Source: a virus. Taken from it: a stretch of 64,000 nt of DNA. This document shows positions 58,416 to 64,000 of this stretch, in pieces (the stretch's first letter is position 1; each line of letters starts with the position of its first letter). Under the pieces are notes generated by a model. It was not told the DNA's origin. It did no database searches and worked only from the letters and a program-made list of their open reading frames with translations. The DNA is taken from the IMG/VR virus record IMGVR_UViG_3300037141_000236, positions 1 through 64,000 of that record. One strand, given 5' to 3'. Position numbers and translations under genes: made by a program.

Positions 58416-58613
58416 ATGGTACTACTTCTCTTCATATACGGCTTTATAGGGTTCCTCTTTTGGTTCGCCGGAATGTTCCTTCATAAGGGATTAATAGCAT
58501 CTTCCTCTGCAAATAAGATTGCTTTCTTAATTTTCTGTATTATTCTTTGGTTGCCTCTATTATGTTTCGCTTTATACCGTAAAATTAAAAACCATGAAGG
58601 ACCTCATTCTTAG
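58416..58613 (+). CDS. Two-TM small membrane protein, 65 aa
   Basis: Hydrophobic spans at about 2-21 and 33-53, with a short charged end. Overlaps the next gene by 20 nt. Confidence 0.6.
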   Translation: MVLLLFIYGFIGFLFWFAGMFLHKGLIASSSANKIAFLIFCIILWLPLLCFALYRKIKNHEGPHS

Positions 58614-59043
58614 AAGCTACCAAATTGCCCATTTACGTAAATGGGATAAACTTTATATTGCTGTCGACATTCATGACGTTACTCTAGAAGCGAATTACTC
58701 GAAGGGAATACCAACTACCTTCCTAAGTAACGCCAAAGAGGTTCTCCAACGTCTAACGCAAAGAAAAGACGCTGTATTAATACTTTATACCTGTTCCTTC
58801 CCTGCCGAAATTGAACAATACTTAGAATTCTTTAAATCTCACGGTATTGAATTCAAACACGTCAATGAAAACCCCGACGCACCAAACACAGCCTTCGGTT
58901 GTTTTGATAAGAAGTTCTATTACAACATTCTTATTGAAGACAAAGCCGGATTCAATCACGTAAAAGATTGGGCTGAAATTGATGAAGCTTTGAATGAGAT
59001 TGACAAAGCTAGTGTGGATCTCGCACTGAACGCTCCGAGATAA
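58594..59043 (+). CDS. HAD-like phosphatase, 149 aa
   Basis: Motif I YIAVDIHDVT (Asp nucleophile), motif II LILYTCS, and motif III/IV NILIEDKAGF fit the haloacid dehalogenase phosphatase fold in a compact phage form. Possible substrates include nucleotides or nucleic-acid ends. It ends the membrane cluster. Confidence 0.72.
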   Translation: MKDLILRSYQIAHLRKWDKLYIAVDIHDVTLEANYSKGIPTTFLSNAKEVLQRLTQRKDAVLILYTCSFPAEIEQYLEFFKSHGIEFKHVNENPDAPNTAFGCFDKKFYYNILIEDKAGFNHVKDWAEIDEALNEIDKASVDLALNAPR

Positions 59044-59101
59044 ACCTTTAGAATCAACCTTCTACTCCCTTATTACCCTTCTTTTTAATAAAAACGTTTA
59101 C

Positions 59102-59109
59102 TATTTTTA
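59102..59109 (+). promoter_or_regulatory. Early promoter candidate (-7 box TATTTTTA)
   Basis: TAnnTTTA box 22 nt before the lipoprotein gene, with a TTTT at N16 upstream. Confidence 0.35.
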
Positions 59110-59131
59110 GATTCTAAACCAATCTAATTAT

Positions 59132-59314
59132 ATGAAACATTTATTATCCCGTAACCTTCTTCTCGTATCTGCAATGGTTCTCCTTTGCATAACCATCAAC
59201 TCTTGTGGTTGTGGTTGTTCGGATAAGAAAGCTGCATTAGTTATTGTATCAGATACAACAGCTACAGCTGATACAACCGCAATTATCGTTACCACTTCAG
59301 ATTCTATAAAATAA
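59132..59314 (+). CDS. Small lipoprotein, 60 aa
   Basis: A Lys/Arg N-terminus and hydrophobic segment lead to a lipobox ITINSC, followed by GCGCSDKK and a Thr/Asp-rich end. Lipid attachment to the first Cys would place it in the host envelope, for example for superinfection exclusion; that role is inference. Four bases from the next gene. Confidence 0.7.
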   Translation: MKHLLSRNLLLVSAMVLLCITINSCGCGCSDKKAALVIVSDTTATADTTAIIVTTSDSIK

Positions 59315-59318
59315 AATT

Positions 59319-59666
59319 ATGGCAAAGAAAAACAAAGTTAAAGCTATTGAGTTTGGCGACAAAAGTAAACCTAAACGTTTTACAATCGTCTGTGGGCCTT
59401 TTGATCTTGAACATGTCACTGACGGGACACCTTGTGTTTGTAAACAATGTGGTGCAAAATTATGGATAAGTGATTCATCCTTGCTTGCCGTTGCCGAAAA
59501 AGACCCTGACATAACAATGGAAAATTTACGTGTGCTTTGTGTTCCGTGTGGGCAAGAAGTCGTAAAGAAAGAAAACATTCAGAAAGCCAATCTAACAGCT
59601 CAGCAATTGGAAGAATTGGAAAGGTTCATGAAAGAAAAACCGAAGACTCAAAATGGAGAATTATAA
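59319..59666 (+). CDS. Zinc-ribbon protein, 115 aa
   Basis: CVCKQCG and LCVPCG, 46 residues apart, form a four-Cys zinc site; the C-terminal helix (TAQQLEELERFMKEKPK) follows. Probably binds nucleic acid or protein. Overlaps the next gene by 14 nt. Confidence 0.65.
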   Translation: MAKKNKVKAIEFGDKSKPKRFTIVCGPFDLEHVTDGTPCVCKQCGAKLWISDSSLLAVAEKDPDITMENLRVLCVPCGQEVVKKENIQKANLTAQQLEELERFMKEKPKTQNGEL

Positions 59667-60165
59667 GGAGTGGACTTATATGGATAAGAGTGGTTGGAAT
59701 AGAGGGCCTTGGGATAAAGAACCTGACAAAGCAATTTGGATTGACCCCACGACTGGTTATCATGTTTCCATTGTAAGGACACATACCGGAGCTTTGTGTG
59801 GTTATGTGATGGTACCGAAGTCACACAAAATGTATAAGAAAGCTTACGATGACGTTCCTTATGAATGTCACGGCGGATTAACTTTCGGTAGAGAAAAGGA
59901 ACAAGACAAAGTTCCAAATCAAACAATACAATATATGCCGATGAAACGACTTTCATCACCTAAGAAAATGAAAGTGTTTGGTTTCGATTGCGCACACTAT
60001 GGAGACTTGTCTCCCGGAATGGCTTTAAACTTTGGCAATAGAGAAGAGACATACAAAGATTGGGTTTATGTAAAGAATGAAGTAGAACAGTTGGCGTTAC
60101 AGTTTTGGGGTGACGATGATACAGCTGGCGCAATTAACAAAATAAAACAAGAGATTGGGTTATGA
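59653..60165 (+). CDS. Conserved phage protein (GYVMVPKSH / HGGLTF / GFDCAH), 170 aa
   Basis: HTGALCGYVMVPKSHKMYKK, YECHGGLTFGRE and VFGFDCAHYGD are signature segments of a widespread phage family of unknown function. The conserved His, Cys and Asp residues suggest an enzyme or metal site. It ends INKIKQEIGL, the recurring tail, with TTATGA giving the next start. Confidence 0.72.
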   Translation: MENYKEWTYMDKSGWNRGPWDKEPDKAIWIDPTTGYHVSIVRTHTGALCGYVMVPKSHKMYKKAYDDVPYECHGGLTFGREKEQDKVPNQTIQYMPMKRLSSPKKMKVFGFDCAHYGDLSPGMALNFGNREETYKDWVYVKNEVEQLALQFWGDDDTAGAINKIKQEIGL

Positions 60166-60935
60166 GCAGATTCAACATAGGTAATATGGCGCGTTTAAAA
60201 TCCCCATCAAGTCTTTTGAAAGATGGTTGGGTTAAAGATGCTCTTGGAGGGTATAGTCATCCAAGCTATTGTTTGACAATTAATTCATCGATGGCAGGGG
60301 AACTGGTATATGCTCGTCTTGCATTGATTTCAAGAATTGACGATAAGCATGTTGAATTTTCGAATATTGGATACACTTGGCCTTTACGTGTAATGGAGAA
60401 CTGGGAGGAAATTGGTTTGTCAGAAGAGGAACCAGAAGTAATCATTGAAGAACACCCTGCTAAAGTACATATCACCGCCAGCGTTCTAACTGAACAATCA
60501 GCTTTAGCAGAGATATTCTTTACAGACTTTCTTGGGAAACTCGATCCAATACAAAAGATAAGAGCAGCTAAGGTTCTCATTTCTGAATTTGAACCTCACA
60601 ATCCCATCCTGCAAAAGCTTTGTGGCGATACAGAAATATTTAATTCTAAAGACGTCCCAAGAGGAGCCTGGATGAATAATTCCAGAGCCGTCGATACTGG
60701 GCCTTACGTTGTAGCATGTCAGAGAATGGGAAGCAGACTTACTTTTGTTAAGCTTGTTATGAACAAAACAGGTCTTGGGTTGAAAGAAGCAAAGGATGTT
60801 GTGGACAATTTGCTTTCGCCTTCTACTCATACAGTTGTTGCCTACAATCTTTCTCTTGATTGGGCAAATGAATGGGTGGCAGATATCAATTATGAGTGTC
60901 CCGATGCAAATGCCCAGGTGGGAATTTTAATTTAA
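60162..60935 (+). CDS. Protein with bL12 C-terminal-domain-like segment, 257 aa
   Basis: Residues 192-217 (RLTFVKLVMNKTGLGLKEAK, then DVVDNLL) closely follow the translation-factor-binding helix of ribosomal protein bL12 (KIxVIKxVRExTGLGLKEAKxLVE). The N-terminal region and the middle helices are unlike ribosomal proteins. It could contact translation factors; this is inference. Coupled to the previous gene. Confidence 0.6.
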   Translation: MSRFNIGNMARLKSPSSLLKDGWVKDALGGYSHPSYCLTINSSMAGELVYARLALISRIDDKHVEFSNIGYTWPLRVMENWEEIGLSEEEPEVIIEEHPAKVHITASVLTEQSALAEIFFTDFLGKLDPIQKIRAAKVLISEFEPHNPILQKLCGDTEIFNSKDVPRGAWMNNSRAVDTGPYVVACQRMGSRLTFVKLVMNKTGLGLKEAKDVVDNLLSPSTHTVVAYNLSLDWANEWVADINYECPDANAQVGILI

Positions 60936-60957
60936 ACTAACCTTCTGAGAGCTTAAT

Positions 60958-60992
60958 TTTGTAGGCGAATGTTATTTTTACCTTTACCTTTA
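60958..60992 (+). promoter_or_regulatory. Host-type promoter candidate TTTG-N17-TACCTTTA
   Basis: TTTG at 60958-60961 and two overlapping TACCTTTA boxes (60979-60986, 60985-60992), about 30-45 nt before the AAA+ ATPase gene. Confidence 0.5.
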
Positions 60993-61023
60993 TACAAACA
61001 TTAAATCTAACAACCTTCCCAAT

Positions 61024-62157
61024 ATGTCAAATAAGTCAAATTTAAAAGGAGCTAAGAGCATTGCGCAAAAACTTGCAGTTCTTAAAACAAACGAAGAAAA
61101 AGCTGAAGCTGCAGGACAAAAACTTGCTGACAAACCAGATGTAGAACAAATCTGGGTTGAAACAGGCAGCCAATACTTCCGCAGAGAAATCGGCCGTCAC
61201 TTCAAACAACTTGATAACGCTGTATATACAGTGGAAATCACACAGATGGGCGAATTCTATTTAGAACGTCAAGAAGAACGTTTTGATTTTCCTTACAAAG
61301 TTTACGGCCTGGAAAGCAAATTGATCCAACGTACTTTAAAGACTTATAAAGCTACAACCGGCAATATGGGTCTTCTATTGAACGGTATCAAAGGAACAGG
61401 TAAAACTGTCACTTCAAAGATCCTGGCCAACGAATTGAATATGCCTGTCATTCTTATTTCCAAATACATTCCTGGTGCCCACTTCTTCCTGAATACCATT
61501 GAGCAGGATGTTACCATCTTCATCGATGAATACGAAAAGGTTTACGAAGAAGATTCTGAAATGCTTGCAATCATGGATGGAGCATTAAACTCCGAGCATA
61601 GACGCGTATTCTTATTGACCACAAATAAACTATATGTCAATGAGAATCTGTTGCAACGCCCAAGTCGTATTCGTTACTTAAAGACCTTCCAGGACTTGAC
61701 TCCCGAAATCACCGAAGAGATTGTTGATGATTGTTTGATTCACAAACAATTCAAAACAGAGGTTTTAAAGTTCATCGCGAATTTAGAGATCATTACTGTT
61801 GACATTGTGAAAGCAGTTGTGAGTGAAGTAAACATTCACGAAGAGCCGCCATTGAATTTCAAGGATGTATTCAATGTGAAGAAGATCACTGGCAAGTATG
61901 ATGTATCCATTGTGGACCTTACCGGTGTGTCCATTCCATTTAAAAAGAATGTAACCATCAATCCAAGAAACTTTGACGATGCCGAACAATATATCGGTTA
62001 TAACTTCATGGTTGGTAACGAACACTTGGGAAGAATTACAGAAGTGTTGGATACTCATACGATCAAGATCCAACCTGCCAAAAAGAAATCGAAAGAGATT
62101 ACTGTTAAATTTGAAAGTGCAGATTCCATTCACAAAAATTACGCATTTGCGTTTTAA
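61024..62157 (+). CDS. AAA+ ATPase, 377 aa
   Basis: Walker A GIKGTGKT (121-128), Walker B VTIFIDEYEK, sensor 1 FLLTTNK and an arginine-finger-like RPSRIRY. The N-terminal 100 residues and the C-terminal 100 residues (SIPFKKNVTINPRNFDDAEQ; beta-rich) flank the ATPase. I recall this architecture from large phages without a fixed role. Driven by a host-type promoter, so probably early or middle. Confidence 0.8.
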   Translation: MSNKSNLKGAKSIAQKLAVLKTNEEKAEAAGQKLADKPDVEQIWVETGSQYFRREIGRHFKQLDNAVYTVEITQMGEFYLERQEERFDFPYKVYGLESKLIQRTLKTYKATTGNMGLLLNGIKGTGKTVTSKILANELNMPVILISKYIPGAHFFLNTIEQDVTIFIDEYEKVYEEDSEMLAIMDGALNSEHRRVFLLTTNKLYVNENLLQRPSRIRYLKTFQDLTPEITEEIVDDCLIHKQFKTEVLKFIANLEIITVDIVKAVVSEVNIHEEPPLNFKDVFNVKKITGKYDVSIVDLTGVSIPFKKNVTINPRNFDDAEQYIGYNFMVGNEHLGRITEVLDTHTIKIQPAKKKSKEITVKFESADSIHKNYAFAF

Positions 62158-62159
62158 CA

Positions 62160-62483
62160 ATGGGACCTTTCGAATGGATAGCACCGAAGGCTTATAATCG
62201 CTGGAGAACCTTTCGTTTAAAGCGTTATAAGAGGAAGAAAGTAAAGGAGATGAAACTCATCCCGGAGCAGCTTTACCATATTAAATTCAAAGTAAAGATT
62301 GGAGATAAAGTAAGTCCCCAGTTATGCGGCGAGTATGATATTGTAATTCCTGCGACCGGGATTTACTTTGCTAAAATAAAGCTACAAGATCATTTAGAAA
62401 GAATGATTTCTGCGGAAGTAATAGAGTTTGATATAGTTCAAGATTCCTCTGAATCTTCTTCGGATTCATCTTCTTCAATGTAA
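62160..62483 (+). CDS. Hypothetical protein with Ser/Asp-rich tail, 107 aa
   Basis: A basic N-terminus (NRWRTFRLKRYKRKKVKEMK) precedes a beta-rich middle and a SSESSSDSSSSM tail. A minus-strand frame covers the tail. Not recognised. Confidence 0.55.
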   Translation: MGPFEWIAPKAYNRWRTFRLKRYKRKKVKEMKLIPEQLYHIKFKVKIGDKVSPQLCGEYDIVIPATGIYFAKIKLQDHLERMISAEVIEFDIVQDSSESSSDSSSSM

Positions 62484-62560
62484 TCCACATCATCGCGACG
62501 TTCCACAAGGCTTTGTATACTGCAGGCAATGATAAGTAAAAATAAAACAAGTGCTCCCAT
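62438..62560 (-). CDS. Possible 40-aa membrane/acidic microprotein on the opposite strand
   Basis: Reads MGALVLFLLIIACSIQSLVE followed by an acidic tail. It would fill the otherwise gene-free 62484-62578 gap, but it is the only minus-strand candidate in a long plus-strand run. Confidence 0.25.
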   Translation of the reverse strand: MGALVLFLLIIACSIQSLVERRDDVDYIEEDESEEDSEES

Positions 62561-62578
62561 TACATATAAATATTTTAA

Positions 62579-62794
62579 ATGAGAACGAATTGTTTAATAT
62601 GGTCTGTGAAGTATCGAATAAACAACCCCGGTAGTAAATTGAAAGCCGAATGGGATAGTAAGCTATGTTGGTTTCACTATTATGTTATTGATGGCGAATT
62701 TGAGATACATTGTGAGCAGAGATACGAAGGCCGTTGGACACCATTGTTTGTGCCAAAAATAAGAAAAGTCAAATTAAGAAAGAAAAACAAATGA
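62579..62794 (+). CDS. Hypothetical protein, 71 aa
   Basis: Aromatic-rich beta protein (KLCWFHYYVIDGEFEIHCEQ) with a basic end (KIRKVKLRKKNK). An ATATTTTAA box abuts the start. ATGA overlap with the next gene. Unknown. Confidence 0.55.
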   Translation: MRTNCLIWSVKYRINNPGSKLKAEWDSKLCWFHYYVIDGEFEIHCEQRYEGRWTPLFVPKIRKVKLRKKNK

Positions 62795-63006
62795 AATTCC
62801 CCGAAGATAAAATTATTGCTGAAGTAACCATGACAGCCAAAGAAGACGAACATGGTAATAAGCAAACTGTTTCTTTCACAACTGATAAGGTTTCTTTGTT
62901 AGACATTGATAAAGGAACCATTGTGTTAAACATTGTGGGCGATGAAGGAGTTAACATAACTGTTAAATTCACTAAACCGATGGAGGATGAAGTAGAACAT
63001 GTTTAA
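62791..63006 (+). CDS. Hypothetical protein, 71 aa
   Basis: Start at 62791 (MKFPEDKIIAEVTMTAKEDE) overlaps the previous stop. Predicted all-beta (NITVKFTKPMEDEVEHV). Unknown. Confidence 0.55.
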   Translation: MKFPEDKIIAEVTMTAKEDEHGNKQTVSFTTDKVSLLDIDKGTIVLNIVGDEGVNITVKFTKPMEDEVEHV

Positions 63007-63241
63007 TCTCGGTGATATTGTCGTGCGAATTGATAACAGCCATCACGGAATGAGTATTGGAATGATTTCCCGTATTGTTGGTTTTGAACGAGATCAACTT
63101 AGATTACACGATTTCAATCCAGATACTTCTCATATGCCTGAAAACTTTAGACACGCAACAGATGAAGAAGCATTCGATTATCGACAAAAACATTACACAA
63201 GTACAAAATTACAAATCATGAAAGAAGTTTATGGGGAATGA
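62999..63241 (+). CDS. Hypothetical protein with MKEVYGE tail, 80 aa
   Basis: An SH3-like opening (FNLGDIVVRIDNSHHGMSIG) is followed by HATDEEAFDYRQKHY. It ends LQIMKEVYGE, a variant of the recurring tail; the ATG of the next gene lies inside its TATGGGG codons. Confidence 0.6.
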   Translation: MFNLGDIVVRIDNSHHGMSIGMISRIVGFERDQLRLHDFNPDTSHMPENFRHATDEEAFDYRQKHYTSTKLQIMKEVYGE

Positions 63242-63479
63242 ATATGATGAAGTGATGAAAGCAATGATTGTAACGTTTGCTACTCGCTTAAAAGAAAACC
63301 CCGACGAAGTGATAGTAATTGAATCGTTCATCATTGAAGAAGGATTGAAATACTTTACTGAAACGGAACAATACGAGTTATGTCAGCTTTTATTAAACTT
63401 CACAAAGGATCACCCTGAGAAGGTTATTTTGATGACAAAGAAACAATTTTTCGAAGACGACAAATGGGAAACGATATAA
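63231..63479 (+). CDS. Hypothetical acidic protein, 82 aa
   Basis: Helical (YDEVMKAMIVTFATRLKENP, TEQYELCQLLLNFTKDHPEK). Overlaps both neighbours. Not recognised. Confidence 0.55.
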   Translation: MGNEYDEVMKAMIVTFATRLKENPDEVIVIESFIIEEGLKYFTETEQYELCQLLLNFTKDHPEKVILMTKKQFFEDDKWETI

Positions 63480-63880
63480 AATATAAATCCGGAGATCGTG
63501 TAACAGTTAAGTTGGAAGGTATTCCAGAGTTCGAAGCAAAGATCATGGCAAAAGAACAATGGAACGCTGATCAGCATGAAAAGAATCTTAATTGGTTCCT
63601 TTCCCTTGCCGGTGTTAAACCATCAATTAAAAAATTGATTGGGATATTACAAGATGACGATGATAATGGTGATCGTGATTTTACAATTTGGAAACCACAA
63701 GATTATGATTGTATTGATGATATCGTTTGGGATTCTTTTGTGGGCACACCGCCGTTCTTCAGAAGACAACATTACTTATGGACACTTGAAAAATATTTCA
63801 GACCATCATCCGGTATTATCGCAGAGGAATATAAGATAAAAAAAGAGATTTATGGCGAAGGTACCAGACTTAAATTATAA
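63464..63880 (+). CDS. Hypothetical protein with KIKKEIYGEG tail, 138 aa
   Basis: An SH3-like opening (KYKSGDRVTVKLEGIPEFEA) similar in type to its neighbours precedes an acidic loop (LQDDDDNGDRDF) and the tail EEYKIKKEIYGEGTRLKL. The start of the next gene lies within TATGGCG of that tail. Confidence 0.6.
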   Translation: MGNDIKYKSGDRVTVKLEGIPEFEAKIMAKEQWNADQHEKNLNWFLSLAGVKPSIKKLIGILQDDDDNGDRDFTIWKPQDYDCIDDIVWDSFVGTPPFFRRQHYLWTLEKYFRPSSGIIAEEYKIKKEIYGEGTRLKL

Positions 63881-64000
63881 TTTCAAAGCAGGTGATATTG
63901 TAAGTATCACCCTACCCAGTATTGAAACATTTGAATCTCGCATTGTGGGATTAGATAATCAATGGGCTACAATTGGTTCTCCTTGGTATTGCGAAATACC
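63852..64000 (+). CDS. Hypothetical protein, partial at right edge
   Basis: Starts MAKVPDLNYNFKAGDIVSIT and reads 49 residues to the window end. The FKAGDIVSITLPSIETFESR segment parallels the opening of the two SH3-like proteins just upstream, suggesting a tandem family. Confidence 0.55.
   Translation, partial: MAKVPDLNYNFKAGDIVSITLPSIETFESRIVGLDNQWATIGSPWYCEI

Overview
The window is part of the genome of a large, strictly lytic-looking tailed phage with a contractile tail (myovirus) whose structural genes are recognisably T4-like. The host is most likely a member of the Bacteroidetes. The reasons are an AT-rich sequence, start codons in A-rich context with little Shine-Dalgarno signal, promoter-like sites of the TTTG/TAnnTTTG type, a secreted cargo protein that looks like a Bacteroidetes type IX secretion (T9SS) substrate, a Bacteroidetes-type lipobox, an RpoD-like sigma factor, and an Hc1/H1-like small basic protein of a kind common in that phylum. 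No tRNA, rRNA, CRISPR array, integrase or transposase was seen. The terminase and most replication genes must lie outside the window.

Layout. 1-5217 (+): prohead module (end of an unknown gene, gp21-like protease, gp22-like scaffold, HNH homing endonuclease, gp23-like major capsid protein). 5273-13813 (mostly -): accessory block with a membrane zincin, two macrodomain proteins, a SNF2-type helicase carrying an intein, DUF2786 and zinc-ribbon proteins, and the scar of a homing-endonuclease insertion in a DUF6011 gene. 13881-14795: T9SS-like secreted cargo. 14853-24223 (+): neck and tail genes (gp13-, gp14-, gp15-, gp18- and gp19-like) interrupted by two GIY-YIG homing endonucleases. 24303-31026: more homing endonucleases, a secreted and a membrane protein, virion-associated unknowns, and a short minus-strand pair including a coiled-coil/TM protein. 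31134-35565: GTP cyclohydrolase I, a metallopeptidase, a PD-(D/E)XK nuclease and a glycosyltransferase. 35666-42632: a gp55-like late sigma factor followed by the baseplate module (gp5-, gp25- and gp6-like). 42735-45024: PhoH, a duplicated-domain protein and a GIY-YIG endonuclease. 45099-64000: a long run of small, tightly overlapping early/accessory genes, including an ankyrin-like protein, a 2H phosphoesterase, an H1-like protein, an RpoD-like sigma factor, a cluster of tiny membrane proteins, a HAD-like phosphatase, a lipoprotein, a protein with a bL12-like segment, and an AAA+ ATPase.

How it may work together. Two promoter classes can be seen. ATATTTAA-type boxes precede capsid, tail and other late genes and could be read with the gp55-like factor. 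TTTG-N17-20-TAnnTTTA boxes precede accessory genes and resemble the host promoter. The phage also carries its own RpoD-like factor. Many gene pairs are coupled through ATGA or TAATG overlaps. The most unusual signals are three short peptide motifs recurring in otherwise unrelated proteins: an L-x-x-[ITV]-[TS]-G-[RK]-K-[VI] block, a C-terminal I-[KR]-[KQ]-E-I-G-L-like tail, and an N-terminal L-[IV]-E-like helix with prohead-protease consensus sites. Homing elements are dense: about ten genes or remnants plus one intein in 64 kb.
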